DNA of 52,645 nucleotides from Gammaproteobacteria bacterium 42_54_T18 (GCA_002163245.1 MAAL01000192.1:1-52645); one strand, 5' to 3'; shown: positions 1-9,403, counted from the stretch's first letter. Notes: generated by a model not told the origin, from the letters alone. Translations and numbers: made by a program.

Positions 1-12
1 GGGCGTAAAATT

Positions 13-104
13 GGTCACGATCAACCGAAATGACCGTTCACGATCGTCCGTAATTAGCGGTCACGGTAGAGCGAAATGGTCGGTCACGATGGGCCGAAAT
101 ACGC
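13..104. repeat. IS21-type terminal tandem repeats (IS end remnant)
   Basis: Four head-to-tail 23-bp units (13-35, 36-58, 59-81, 82-104) begin G(G/T)TCACG and share a C(C/G)GAAAT-like core. Short multiple terminal repeats of this kind, rich in GGTCACG/TGACC, are typical of IS21-family ends. No istA or istB is visible, so the element either extends beyond the left edge or is a remnant. Family assignment rests on repeat style only. Confidence 0.6.
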
Positions 105-212
105 AGCGACTTCCTTTCCTTTAACATCCTTCCAGTTTGTTGACGTTATACCTGTAAAACTCACATTATTCATCGCTAAGCCGTCCTATTATGTATATAG
201 AGATTAATTTAG

Positions 213-224
213 TTTGCGCGCAAA
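213..224. promoter_or_regulatory. Palindrome upstream of the OhrR-like gene, copy 1
   Basis: TTTGCGCGCAAA is a perfect 12-bp palindrome about 80 bp before the regulator start. A near copy lies 48 bp downstream. Paired palindromes before a MarR/OhrR gene suggest an autoregulatory operator; this is inference. Confidence 0.45.
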
Positions 225-260
225 TTAATTATCAACAAAACCCCGTTTACTGTCAACTAC

Positions 261-272
261 TTTGCGCGCATA
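261..272. promoter_or_regulatory. Palindrome upstream of the OhrR-like gene, copy 2
   Basis: TTTGCGCGCATA repeats the TGCGCGCA core of the site at 213-224 and lies about 30 bp before the start codon, where bound repressor would block transcription. Operator role is inferred. Confidence 0.45.
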
Positions 273-303
273 ATAATATGGACATTTACATGAGCCCCCC
301 TAT

Positions 304-732
304 ATGACAACTAACGAATTTAACTTCTCTGAAATGGTTTGCTTTTCATTGTACTCAACAGCCAACTCGATGATTCGAGAGTATCGCCCAGAGCTTGAAA
401 AATTTGACCTTACTTATCCACAGTTTCTAGTAATGATGAGCCTATGGAACCAGGATGTTGTTTATATCAAAGAACTAAGTGAACAAACCTACCTAGATGC
501 AGGTACATTGACTCAAATCCTGAAAAGACTAGAAAACAAAGGATTTATACAGCGAACAAAGTCGAAAAAAGACGAGAGAGCAAAAGTCATAGTACTCACC
601 GAAGAAGGTAAACTATTAAAAGATAAAACATCACATATCTTCAATGATATGGAATGTCGACTTAAGCTCACAAAGGAAGAACAAAAAGAAATAACGATTC
701 TATGCAATAAGATACTGACTCGATTACGCTAA
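304..732 (+). CDS. ohrR: OhrR-like MarR-family organic peroxide sensor/repressor
   Basis: A 142-residue winged-helix protein. The N-terminal stretch MVCFSLY places a Cys at residue 13, matching the peroxidatic Cys of OhrR (usual context QLCFALY), and it is followed by the family TYPQ(Y/F)LxxxxLW helix. The recognition region LDAGTLTQILKRLE and the wing KxDERAKVIVLTEEG also match OhrR. Cys residues near 118 and 133 could act as resolving thiols, as in two-Cys OhrR proteins. The family represses a thiol peroxidase (ohr) until oxidised by organic hydroperoxides. No ohr gene lies in the window. Two TGCGCGCA palindromes precede it. The start codon has no clear Shine-Dalgarno. Confidence 0.8.
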   Translation: MTTNEFNFSEMVCFSLYSTANSMIREYRPELEKFDLTYPQFLVMMSLWNQDVVYIKELSEQTYLDAGTLTQILKRLENKGFIQRTKSKKDERAKVIVLTEEGKLLKDKTSHIFNDMECRLKLTKEEQKEITILCNKILTRLR

Positions 733-745
733 TCCTAACAACGAA

Positions 746-1720
746 TCAGTCAGCTTTGGATAACTTACCTTCGCTCATAATATCCAACAAATCTGCATTC
801 GTTGGGTATTTCTCAAGTAGCTCAACAAGTTTCCTAGCACCCTCTGCTGGCTTGAGGTTGGTAAGTGCTCTTCGCAAAATCCTTACACCTTTGATATCTT
901 TCGCATTAATAAGAAGCTCTTCTCGACGCGTGCTACTTTTAGCAATATCTAGCGCAGGAAAAACCCGTTGATTCGCAGCCTCCCGTGATAAAACTATTTC
1001 CATATTACCCGTGCCCTTGAACTCCTCAAATATCACCTCGTCCATCCGGCTTCCAGTATCAACGAGCACGGTCGCTAGAATGGTAAGTGATCCACCATTC
1101 TCTATATTTCTAGCAGCACCAAACAGTTTTCGTGGTATCTCCATCGCTCTAACGTCCATCCCGCCCGACATGGTACGACCACTACTCCTTCCCGACGCAT
1201 TATGTACTCGGGTGAGCCTTGTGAGAGAATCAATGACAATCATTACATTATGACCTTCGCCAGCCTCCTGGCGGGCAGTGTTAAGAAGCTCATCGGCCAC
1301 CCGTACATGTTGCTCATAACTTTCGTCCGTAGATGAGGCATGCACATGCGCTGGCACACTGCGCTTAAAGTCCGTCACTTCTTCCGGACGTTCATCAATG
1401 AGTAACGCATAAAGCTTTATCTCGGGATAAGCTTCTCCCACCGCCTGGCAAATATGTTTTAAAATGGTCGTTTTCCCGGAGCCTGGTGGAGCAACAATCA
1501 AACCTCGCTGCCCCATTCCGATTGGCGTTATCAGATCCATCGCTCGTATGGTGAGTTGCTGAGAACCTAATTCTAAGCGAATACACGGAGAAGGATGAAT
1601 GGCTACGCCATTTAAAAATCGCTTTTGCGGATCATCATGAAATTCATCCTTGACCTCCTCATCGACTTGTTCGAGGTCTTTATTTCTTTTCACTTTCAAA
1701 CTTAATATTTTTTTCGTCAT
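746..1720 (-). CDS. Short Rho-like hexameric ATPase lacking the N-terminal RNA-binding domain
   Basis: 324 residues that align with the C-terminal ATPase half of transcription terminator Rho (about 420 residues in E. coli). Visible: Walker A APPGSGKTT (about 77-85), LIDERPEEVTDF (107-118), Walker B VMIVIDSLTRL (159-169), a Q-loop-like segment with SGRTMSGGMD (about 180-189), the R-loop EEFKGTGNM (232-240), and the conserved tail SxREEL. About 100 residues are missing at the N terminus: there is no OB/cold-shock primary RNA-binding fold, only a charged 35-residue leader. The ATPase and secondary-site motifs look intact, so this may be a specialised Rho paralogue rather than the housekeeping terminator. 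It converges on ohrR with a 13-bp gap. Confidence 0.8.
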   Translation of the reverse strand: MTKKILSLKVKRNKDLEQVDEEVKDEFHDDPQKRFLNGVAIHPSPCIRLELGSQQLTIRAMDLITPIGMGQRGLIVAPPGSGKTTILKHICQAVGEAYPEIKLYALLIDERPEEVTDFKRSVPAHVHASSTDESYEQHVRVADELLNTARQEAGEGHNVMIVIDSLTRLTRVHNASGRSSGRTMSGGMDVRAMEIPRKLFGAARNIENGGSLTILATVLVDTGSRMDEVIFEEFKGTGNMEIVLSREAANQRVFPALDIAKSSTRREELLINAKDIKGVRILRRALTNLKPAEGARKLVELLEKYPTNADLLDIMSEGKLSKAD

Positions 1721-1766
1721 AATATCGATTTATAGCTCTAGATAATTAAGTGCTTCGCGCGACGGT

Positions 1767-2972
1767 CTACCCTTCAACCAGCGTCGTCACGACCTGAGGG
1801 TTATTGTGCAACGTTCGATGCACCGGGCAGCGCTCGGCGATTTCCATCAAGCGGGCCTTTTCTGAATCGCTCAACGGCCCGATCAGCTGAACCTTGCGAA
1901 TCAACGCCTCAATCTGCGAACCTTGTTCTGCAGCGTTGTCCGCATCCTCCAAATAATTGCGCTCGTGGGATAAGGAAACCTCTACATGCTCAAGCGGAAT
2001 TTTCTTGTGATTAGCGTATAACCGAATCGTCATCGCTGTACAGGTTCCTAACGCAGCCAATAAATGCTCATAGGGATCTGGCCCTGTGTTTTGTCCGCCT
2101 ACTTTAGTTGGCTCATCGGCAAACCAATGATGATGATCGGTGAAAACTTCCTGCTGAAATTTATGATCAAGCTCAGCGACCAAGACATGCCCTGCCTCGA
2201 GAGTGCGGCGCGTTGTTTTGGGCACAGGGATATATCGACTTGCCCACCCGGAAATCGTTTGCGCGACATACTCGCTATCTACTGACTTTGATAAAAGGTG
2301 GTCGGCTGTGTCCAAGCTAACGAAGCTTTTGGGGTGTTTAGCTGCCTTGTAGATTTTTTCAGCATCGGAAATATCTACTGTTGAGTCAATAGGAGAATGC
2401 ATGACCAGTAAAGCCTTGTTCAGGCGCTGAATATGTTCTGTCGTCTGACTACGCAGATCATCCAAAAATTGCTTTTTAATAGTGAATTCACGTACACCTA
2501 AGGTAACTTTTGCCTGTCCGTCTGTTTCAATTGTGTCTAGGTGGGCATTAAAGTTATGCACGACATGACTTGCTTCAAACGGAGCGCCAATCGTTACCAC
2601 CGCTTTAATTTCCGGAAGCCTTGCTGCCATTGCTAAAACAGCGGCCCCTCCGAGACTATGGCCGATTAATAATTGAGGAGCCTCGTAATGCTCCTCAAGA
2701 AAGCTTGCCGCTGACAATAAATCTTCGGTATTCGATGAAAAGTTGGTATTGGCAAAGTCACCGTCACTATTTCCCAAACCGGTAAAATCAAATCGAAAAA
2801 CGGCAAAGCCATGTTGCACAAGAAATCGACTAATACGCGAGGCCGCCGCTATATCTTTGCCGCAGGTAAAACAATGGGCAAACAACACATAGGCTCGAAC
2901 TGTCTGATCAGGTGTTTCAAGTAAACCCGCCAGATTCTGTCCTTGACTTGGAAATTCAATTTTTGTTCTCAT
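1767..2972 (-). CDS. Bifunctional alpha/beta hydrolase - OsmC/Ohr fusion protein
   Basis: 401 residues with two domains. Residues 1-250 are an alpha/beta hydrolase: the nucleophile elbow GHSLGG gives Ser106, His225 lies in TADHLL, and an acid near D196 follows MHSPID. Residues about 255-401 are an OsmC/Ohr-type domain with the two conserved cysteines, C311 in GTCTAM and C382 in RCPVHR, which form the peroxidatic pair in this family. The fusion is known in proteobacteria; OsmC proteins reduce organic hydroperoxides. Substrate unknown. Located two genes from the OhrR-like regulator, so a peroxide-related role is reasonable but not shown. Confidence 0.88.
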   Translation of the reverse strand: MRTKIEFPSQGQNLAGLLETPDQTVRAYVLFAHCFTCGKDIAAASRISRFLVQHGFAVFRFDFTGLGNSDGDFANTNFSSNTEDLLSAASFLEEHYEAPQLLIGHSLGGAAVLAMAARLPEIKAVVTIGAPFEASHVVHNFNAHLDTIETDGQAKVTLGVREFTIKKQFLDDLRSQTTEHIQRLNKALLVMHSPIDSTVDISDAEKIYKAAKHPKSFVSLDTADHLLSKSVDSEYVAQTISGWASRYIPVPKTTRRTLEAGHVLVAELDHKFQQEVFTDHHHWFADEPTKVGGQNTGPDPYEHLLAALGTCTAMTIRLYANHKKIPLEHVEVSLSHERNYLEDADNAAEQGSQIEALIRKVQLIGPLSDSEKARLMEIAERCPVHRTLHNNPQVVTTLVEG

Positions 2973-3079
2973 CGACTCTACCTCCGGTTCGCAATATGCC
3001 TCGACCTGATGCTAATCATCTAGCTGATGCTTAAATATTAACCCAGCACAAGAAAAACACCTAGTATGAAGCCAACATA

Positions 3080-4231
3080 TTATGAGTGTTTCTCACGCGA
3101 CCACATTTTAGACACATCAGCTATGCTCACCTGTTGGTTCAATAATTTTCGCCTAGCTTCACCAGGAGATTTATCATAATATTTTTTAAAAGCGGCCGAG
3201 AAATTAGAGACTTCCGTGTACCCCAGTCGGTAAGCGATTTCTTTAATAGTCAGCAGCCCATCCTGAATGAGTTGCTGAGCTTTTAACATTCGCACATCCA
3301 TTACCACTTTAGAAAAGCTCGTATCAGCGGCGTTTAATCGCCGGCTTAAGGTTCGAGGAGACAAACACAAATTTTGTGCCACCGCATCCAAATCAGGAAC
3401 AGAAGCATCATAGGACTCAAGTACTTTTTCTACCCTGCGGACAAGCCTATCCGCTTGCTGCAACTGTTTCGCTTCCTGCTCTTCTAATAACCTATCGCAA
3501 GAAACAACGGCTAATTTTAACGAATTCTTATTTCCATTGGCCAATGGATAAAATGCTTTTTCTTTTGAAAACGATATACAGTTTTTATCAGCGCTAAAAT
3601 GCCATTCGATAGGACCATGTTGAAAAATTTCTAATTCAGGATAAGTCTCCGCGCTCAATGTTAACGTCACTTTAGAGTCATCTATCATTTTGAATAAGGT
3701 ATCACCTAACAAAAATAGCGACATCGCGTGTATACTTCCTAAAAGCAATCCAATGAGAAACACATAGATTGGCTCCTCTAGAGGCTCAACTTCGATCAGT
3801 TCCAAGCACATCCGGTCCCCTTCATGGAAATACTTAAAGGCCATCAATGGAGTGACTAACGATAAGTATCGACCGGAATGAATGAGCGCTTCATCTAGGG
3901 TACTACTGCACATCCCTACATAACCCAATTGACCGAACCCAGTTGGTCTCATACTAACCCCTATAATTAGGCCAATCATAAGAGGTGACTGGTGATTTTT
4001 TCTCTTTATGTTAGATAGAATCTGAACGCAATCACGCTTTGAGATCATATCCGGCAGAGTATCGGGGTAAGTATCCGCTAATGCTGTCTCGGCAAAGATC
4101 TCAGACACATCCATCGCGAAATTATTCATGTAATTCACAATCTGATCAATATAATCTGATGAAATACACTCCTTTATTGAGCCCTGACCAGGAACCCGAG
4201 CACTAACAAGCGAACGCATTGGTTTCGACAT
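3080..4231 (-). CDS. AraC-family transcriptional regulator
   Basis: 383 residues. The N-terminal two thirds match the Arabinose_bd-type sensor of OruR-like AraC proteins (GFGQLGYVGMCSSTLDEAL). The C-terminal double helix-turn-helix is clear: LDAVAQNLCLSPRTLSRRL (about 290-310) and IKEIAYRLGYTEVSNFSAAFKKYYDKSPGEARR (split across about 335-365). It probably activates a neighbouring lipid-metabolism or lipase gene; the closest candidates are the foldase on the same strand upstream and the OsmC fusion downstream. No operator was identified. Confidence 0.85.
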   Translation of the reverse strand: MSKPMRSLVSARVPGQGSIKECISSDYIDQIVNYMNNFAMDVSEIFAETALADTYPDTLPDMISKRDCVQILSNIKRKNHQSPLMIGLIIGVSMRPTGFGQLGYVGMCSSTLDEALIHSGRYLSLVTPLMAFKYFHEGDRMCLELIEVEPLEEPIYVFLIGLLLGSIHAMSLFLLGDTLFKMIDDSKVTLTLSAETYPELEIFQHGPIEWHFSADKNCISFSKEKAFYPLANGNKNSLKLAVVSCDRLLEEQEAKQLQQADRLVRRVEKVLESYDASVPDLDAVAQNLCLSPRTLSRRLNAADTSFSKVVMDVRMLKAQQLIQDGLLTIKEIAYRLGYTEVSNFSAAFKKYYDKSPGEARRKLLNQQVSIADVSKMWSREKHS

Positions 4232-4398
4232 ACGACCTATTTTCCCACCAGTATATTGAACTCTGAACCTTGGAGTATATCGCCATAAAAACCCTTTTCA
4301 ACTCCGCTCTAAGCATACCAATGAGTCTCATACGCCTTGGCGAGTCACCACAAGCCTTTGGCGCCTATTCATAAACAATAAATCAATCTCCCTACCCT

Positions 4399-5454
4399 TT
4401 AGGTCTTATTGGTTTCACGAATGCTATCAAGACTACCAACCCGTCTGAGCTCATCATTTTCAAAATGACGCCGCCTTAACGCTTCAATTGATTGGCGTTG
4501 ATCAAGCTGAGACAAATCAGACGCTTTAATTTGATCCGCCTCATCCAAGTACACTTGATACCGCAGCCCCCAACGTTCCCGTTGATTATCCAGCCGTTGC
4601 ATGCGCGATGCGGCATCACCACCAATCAACGACTCGCGCGCGGCAAACAACTGCCCTGGTGTCATCTCTTGGGATTCAGCACTGTCAGCTAGCGCTCTGA
4701 GAGTCAGTACGGCTTGCCTGCGTCTAGAGGGGACACTGAACTCATTGGGTAGCGCATCTAAAAGAGCACTGAAGGCGTCTGTTTTTTCCGTCTCTGTTAA
4801 CAAATCGCTCTGCATAACAGCCAAACGACTAACGGTGTATTCATCATACAATTGTTCCGATTGATAAAATATGCCGGCAACCTCTTCTCCTAAATGCTCT
4901 CGACGTAGCAACGCTCTTGCCGTCAAAAACGCCTGTAACCCATTGATGTCCTCAATATCACCTAACCCCATCGTTGGCAGTGATTCCAACGCTACACTCA
5001 ACGACAGGTGCCTGCTAAGCACGTCTAACGCTTGACTTCTTGCTGGCTCCTCTAATTCCGCTGAAATATAGGATTCCAACATTTGAATTATTTCAGCGTC
5101 GTTCTTGCGCCCTAGTAACGTGAAATAATAATCAAACAACCGCTTTAGTTGAGTTGTCACAATGAGATTACCATCAGAGCCAGTGATTAGGCCTGCGGGA
5201 ATATCGGTTCCTTGTAACGACAACTCACTATTATTCACGGGTATTGTTGGCGATGAAACTTCTTCTACGATTGGCTTTTCATCACCCTGTTTAATCACTT
5301 CGTTAGACTTCTGACCTACAACAAAAAACGATGGATCGACACCGTCAAACTCTGCAATCTGATTCACGTCATTGCTAATTTTATTGAAAGCCATACTCGC
5401 AAAATATAACCCAGCGCTAAAACCAACAACGTAACCTATTTTTTTTATTCCCAT
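4399..5454 (-). CDS. lifO: Lipase-specific foldase (lipase chaperone, Lif)
   Basis: 351 residues. An N-terminal membrane anchor (residues about 6-23) is followed by a variable Pro/Ser-rich linker, then the Lif domain. The signature R-x-x-F-D-Y-(F/C) is present as LKRLFDYYFTLLG (about 106-118). The rest is helical and charged, as expected for the extended foldase that wraps around the lipase in the periplasm. It is divergent from the lipase gene at 5670, with a 215-bp gap holding both promoters. In Pseudomonas and Burkholderia the foldase is usually co-directional and downstream of lipA, so the divergent order here is a variation. Confidence 0.85.
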   Translation of the reverse strand: MGIKKIGYVVGFSAGLYFASMAFNKISNDVNQIAEFDGVDPSFFVVGQKSNEVIKQGDEKPIVEEVSSPTIPVNNSELSLQGTDIPAGLITGSDGNLIVTTQLKRLFDYYFTLLGRKNDAEIIQMLESYISAELEEPARSQALDVLSRHLSLSVALESLPTMGLGDIEDINGLQAFLTARALLRREHLGEEVAGIFYQSEQLYDEYTVSRLAVMQSDLLTETEKTDAFSALLDALPNEFSVPSRRRQAVLTLRALADSAESQEMTPGQLFAARESLIGGDAASRMQRLDNQRERWGLRYQVYLDEADQIKASDLSQLDQRQSIEALRRRHFENDELRRVGSLDSIRETNKT

Positions 5455-5669
5455 TTACCCACCACGAATTTTATGAAACTGAAAAATGCAAAACACACTG
5501 AGTTTACAACCACGATAATAGCATCCTTTTATAGCCCTAGCGCCCTACCCTAAACGACTTGTCTTCTCTTAATAAACTTATGGCGAGGTTCAATAACTGT
5601 AGAAAAACAACACCGCTATACCCTGAAAATCCTCAATCAATACCCATTAAACCTCGGAGATACAGAGCA

Positions 5670-6644
5670 ATGAAAACGAGAAAAACAACACTGTTATTAA
5701 GTACGATCTTTGTACTTATCTTAGGCAGCCCCTCTGCCTTTGCCGGCCTATTTGATCTTTTTACTAAAAATAACGAGAGCGATCTTGCAAAAACAAAGTA
5801 CCCCCTTGTTATCGTAGGAGGGGCCATTATAAATTTCGAAGCATTGGGCCCCATCGACTATCACTACAATATCCCTCAGACATTAGAAAAAAATGGCGCA
5901 GAGAACGTTTTTGTTACCTCAATATCCGGCGCTGAGAGCAATGAAGCCAGAGGTGAACAACTCGCTCGACTGGTTGAGGACATATTGGTTATAACCGACA
6001 CAGAAAAAGTAAACTTGATGGCGATTAGCATGGGCGGCCCTACATCACGTTATGTGGCTTCCGTTTATCCAGAGATGGTCGCCTCGGTATCCTCTACTGT
6101 CGGTGGCCACCAAGGAATACCTCTTGCAGACTGGATCGTATCGGGAGAAGAAACGATGCCGTTGATTAACAACCTACTCTATAAAGTTGGTAATTTTGGC
6201 ATCGGTTTAATTTCATGGCTTGCGGGCGAATCCTTGCCAACGGATACAAAAGCGATGGCATACTCGGAAACCACTAAAGGGTCACAAGAATTCAATGCGT
6301 TGTACCCTGAAGGTGCCCCAACCAGTGATTGTGGTGATGGCCCTGAACAAGCCAGTAATGGCGTGTACTATTATTCAATGGCTGGTGCCAAACCCTTTAC
6401 CAATATCTTTGATCCCACTGACTATATTCTTTACGCGCTTCACAAACTTTTCTTTAAAAAGGGAGAAACCAGTGATGGCGTTATAGGCTCCTGCAGCAGC
6501 CATTGGGGCAAAGTAATACGAGATGATTACCTTATGAATCATATGGACACGGCCAACCACCTCTTTGGGTTAACCCATCGACGCTTCAGCCCTCTCGACC
6601 TATACGTACAGCAGGCCAACAGACTAAAGAATAAGGGACTATAA
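5670..6644 (+). CDS. lipA: Secreted triacylglycerol lipase, family I.1/I.2-like
   Basis: 324 residues from the ATG at 5670, which has GGAG about 10 bp upstream and gives a clean signal peptide cut after residue 25 (AFA-GL). An upstream in-frame TTG at 5559 would only add a non-secretory leader. The triad is Ser120, Asp269 (in SDGVIG) and His291 (in MNHMD). Cys221 and Cys275 match the conserved disulfide. Two divergent positions stand out: the elbow reads A-I-S-M-G instead of G-H-S-H/Q-G, and the oxyanion segment reads VGGA where the family has VHGL. The conserved block GKVIRDDYLMNH is intact. The adjacent foldase would fold it in the periplasm before type II secretion. Confidence 0.85.
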   Translation: MKTRKTTLLLSTIFVLILGSPSAFAGLFDLFTKNNESDLAKTKYPLVIVGGAIINFEALGPIDYHYNIPQTLEKNGAENVFVTSISGAESNEARGEQLARLVEDILVITDTEKVNLMAISMGGPTSRYVASVYPEMVASVSSTVGGHQGIPLADWIVSGEETMPLINNLLYKVGNFGIGLISWLAGESLPTDTKAMAYSETTKGSQEFNALYPEGAPTSDCGDGPEQASNGVYYYSMAGAKPFTNIFDPTDYILYALHKLFFKKGETSDGVIGSCSSHWGKVIRDDYLMNHMDTANHLFGLTHRRFSPLDLYVQQANRLKNKGL

Positions 6645-6889
6645 AATAAAGGACTATGAAATAAAGGAGTGTAAATTAGCAATATGACAGCCACGTCATT
6701 AGTCAAAAAATCTACAGTAAGAAGCATATGACGTGGCTAGCCCCTTTTCCGTCCTTGATTATTCTCCTAATTGTTGCGACATTTTCATTTTCTGTCGAAA
6801 ACACCGTCCACTAAGGGCTGTTGCCGTTAACCGCTATCCGATACAGTAAGGCCTTAATCAATAATGTTGAACCACAATGGAGTGGCATA

Positions 6890-7660
6890 ATGAAAGATCT
6901 ATTTTCGGTTACGGGTAAAGTGGCAGTAATTACCGGAGGCTCGCGGGGCATCGGAGCAATGATAGCAAGGGGCTTTGTTGAGAATGGCGTACGTACTTAT
7001 ATCACCGCAAGAAAGGTAGAAGAGTTACAGGAAACTGCAAAAGCTCTTTCAGAGTTTGGTGAATGCATTGCCATTGAATCTGACCTTTCCACATTAGAGG
7101 GCATTCAAGCTTTTGCAGACAACATTAAAGACAGAGAGAATAGCGTTCATATTTTAGTGAACAATGCCGGCGCCACGTGGGGTGAGGAGATTGAAAAATT
7201 TCCAGAAGCTGGTTGGGACAAAGTGATGGATCTCAATGTTAAATCTCCCTTTTTCTTGATCCAGAAACTATTGCCAGTTCTCAGGGAAGCAGGTGACAAA
7301 GAAGACCCCGCCCGTATTATTAATATCGCCTCCGTTGTTAGTTACACGAATTCAAAAATGACCAATTATTCTTATACAGCAAGTAAAGCAGCAATGGTTC
7401 GTATGACAGAACACTTGTCAGCAGATTTGGTAACGCAACATATAAACGTGAATGGAATAGCGCCTGGATTTTTCCCTAGCGCAATGACCAATTTCATACT
7501 AAAAGACGACCCCCATCAACTGGATTCCAGCATCCCTCGCGGCCGTGTGGGCAACGCATCGGATGTAGCAGGAACAGCGATATACCTTTCCGCCAAAGCC
7601 TCGTCCTGGGTTACCGGGCATACCATTGTCTTAGATGGTGGTCTTGTAGCATCGGCTTAA
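6890..7660 (+). CDS. RhlG-like short-chain dehydrogenase/reductase
   Basis: 256 residues from the ATG at 6890 (GGAG 7 bp upstream); the longer frame from 6821 adds a non-conserved leader. Classical SDR features: TGGSRGIG near residue 14-21, NNAG near 90, and the catalytic Ser plus YTASK (Tyr and Lys present). The C-terminal pattern NVNGIAPGFFPSAMT and the final DGG resemble RhlG, the NADPH-dependent 3-oxoacyl reductase associated with rhamnolipid and PHA precursors in Pseudomonas. Its position after the lipase fits fatty-acid metabolism. Exact substrate is not determinable here. Confidence 0.8.
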   Translation: MKDLFSVTGKVAVITGGSRGIGAMIARGFVENGVRTYITARKVEELQETAKALSEFGECIAIESDLSTLEGIQAFADNIKDRENSVHILVNNAGATWGEEIEKFPEAGWDKVMDLNVKSPFFLIQKLLPVLREAGDKEDPARIINIASVVSYTNSKMTNYSYTASKAAMVRMTEHLSADLVTQHINVNGIAPGFFPSAMTNFILKDDPHQLDSSIPRGRVGNASDVAGTAIYLSAKASSWVTGHTIVLDGGLVASA

Positions 7661-7794
7661 CATAGAAAATTTAGAACACTAGGAGTTTATTCTTACGCGC
7701 CAAACCCCGTATCTTTTTGTCTACCCTACATACTTAAGGTCTTTCTTGTTTCTGTTAGTATTATTTTTTAATACAAAGCGGATAAATAAACATT

Positions 7795-8340
7795 ATGAAA
7801 ATTACTGAGATAATTAACGTTGATGGGCTCTTAGTCGATAACCGTAGAGCAGAAATGTTAGCGTATAATTATGATGAGCTGATCGAAATATTCAAAACGT
7901 TACCTGCTGCGAACGTCAATGTTCTAAAGGGGGAAGTCGATGGCTGCACGTTAGCCGCACGTAACGGATGGGGAAATTTATTAACGTGGGTATCGACACA
8001 CTCCCCCTATCCCGGTATATGGAAAGGCAAGGGATTTTCACAAATTAATGATAAGCAAGGGTTGGGTTACAACCGATTTTCATTGTTTGGTGTAGAGCAT
8101 CGATCAATGCGATTTGTTACCGGACCGGGCCTGTCAGTGGTTGATAATAAACCTGTTTTGCTGATGGACTATCGGCCTTATGTAAACCCTTTGGGGATGT
8201 TGCATGCACTCGATGAAATCCGGCAATTGGATGACAATAACTATTTGTTATGTGGTCATTGGAGATGGCCATTGTTCGGGCGTTCGCAAAACCTTTTTTA
8301 TCATATCTATGGTCCTATTGGAGAGTTTAAGGATAAATAA
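7795..8340 (+). CDS. Conserved hypothetical protein (possible lipid-binding)
   Basis: 181 residues, no signal peptide and no membrane span. The protein is rich in aromatic and glycine residues in its second half (WKGKGF, GLGYNRFSLFG, MDYRPYVNP, GHWRWPLFG), which suggests a beta-rich soluble fold similar in style to GXWXG/DUF4334-type proteins, but I cannot assign a family. Its 3' end overlaps the convergent reductase gene by 14 bp. It follows the RhlG-like gene on the same strand after a 134-bp gap that may hold its own promoter. Confidence 0.6.
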   Translation: MKITEIINVDGLLVDNRRAEMLAYNYDELIEIFKTLPAANVNVLKGEVDGCTLAARNGWGNLLTWVSTHSPYPGIWKGKGFSQINDKQGLGYNRFSLFGVEHRSMRFVTGPGLSVVDNKPVLLMDYRPYVNPLGMLHALDEIRQLDDNNYLLCGHWRWPLFGRSQNLFYHIYGPIGEFKDK

Positions 8341-9322
8341 GTGTTTTTCCTTCTGAGGTATTAGCACTGTATTCAGAAAAATTATCTATTAAGGAAGTAA
8401 GATTAATACGTCGCTGAATATTAACCGTTGAATGCTTTGTAAAAAATGTTTGAATACTATTCATGACAAGCATTTTTCGAATGAACGATAAGCTTTCAAA
8501 CCATCGCATCACTGAAAAACCCGTTATTTTCTGCCCACGGCCTGCTATCAAATCCAATCCATCAAATTTCATGTCCTGATCCGACAAGCGGCCGTACAGC
8601 ACAAGCTCACTCCCCTCTGGCATTGCCGTAAGCAATTGACGACTTTGCTCTCCAGCTACGGCATCGAATGACATCGTCGCGTTCACGCGCACGCACAGTT
8701 CTGCAAGTTCACCTTCAAAATGCGGACTAGTACTATCTAACACATATTTTTCCCCCGCTTTGTGCAAGGATTCTGCCTGCCGTTTTGAACGCACAATGTT
8801 GATAAGGGGAATTTTCCTGCTTTTCGCCAAGGTGCGAATTAGCAAGCCCAACTCACCTGCTGAGGCATTTTGCACCAACGCTCTATGCCCCCCTTTCTTA
8901 ACACGCTCCATCAATCCCCAGGCTGTCGTCGGATTAGCCAGTAGATTACAGCCTGATTCAAAGCTCATCTGTTTTGATAAGGGTAAACAAAGCATTGCAT
9001 CAGTCAAAAGATATTGAGACCAAGGCCCATCCCCATCGATTAAACCGGCGCAACAGACACGTTGGCCACGCATGAAATTGGCGATTAAACCTCCGCCAGA
9101 AGCAATCACAGTCCCACTGGCCACCATACCCGGTACAACCGGTAGGGATTTTTCTTGAATATAACGACCACGAACAAACATAACATCAGCGGGGTTTAAA
9201 GGAACAACTTCAACCTTCACCAACACCTGCCCTTTGCGAGGAACGGGGATAGGCTTTTCTTGAAGGCTTAAGTGCGGGTTATCCGATTGTGCTTCTAAAA
9301 CAATAACTTGCATCATATTCAT
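8327..9322 (-). CDS. Zinc-free MDR-family quinone/enoyl reductase
   Basis: 331 residues of the medium-chain dehydrogenase/reductase superfamily. The N-terminal GroES-like half contains VPLNPADVMFVRGRY and VPGMVASGTV, matching quinone oxidoreductase / mitochondrial-type trans-2-enoyl-CoA reductase. The Rossmann half has an NADPH-binding segment around residue 150-160 (QNASAGELG). The structural and catalytic zinc ligands of alcohol dehydrogenases are absent. Start chosen at the first ATG, with AGGGG upstream. The divergent LysR gene and a perfect inverted repeat in the shared intergenic region suggest LysR control. Confidence 0.8.
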   Translation of the reverse strand: MNMMQVIVLEAQSDNPHLSLQEKPIPVPRKGQVLVKVEVVPLNPADVMFVRGRYIQEKSLPVVPGMVASGTVIASGGGLIANFMRGQRVCCAGLIDGDGPWSQYLLTDAMLCLPLSKQMSFESGCNLLANPTTAWGLMERVKKGGHRALVQNASAGELGLLIRTLAKSRKIPLINIVRSKRQAESLHKAGEKYVLDSTSPHFEGELAELCVRVNATMSFDAVAGEQSRQLLTAMPEGSELVLYGRLSDQDMKFDGLDLIAGRGQKITGFSVMRWFESLSFIRKMLVMNSIQTFFTKHSTVNIQRRINLTSLIDNFSEYSANTSEGKTLIYP

Positions 9323-9403
9323 CTTGAACCCCTAATATTCTTGTCTGGGATAAACCTTAGCGCTACGCTATCATTAAAGCCATGGAATTACTGAGCACTT
9401 AGT

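Noticed and set aside
5559-5669. Longer lipase start at the TTG at 5559
   Set aside because: It would add 37 residues before a clean signal peptide; the ATG at 5670 has the Shine-Dalgarno.
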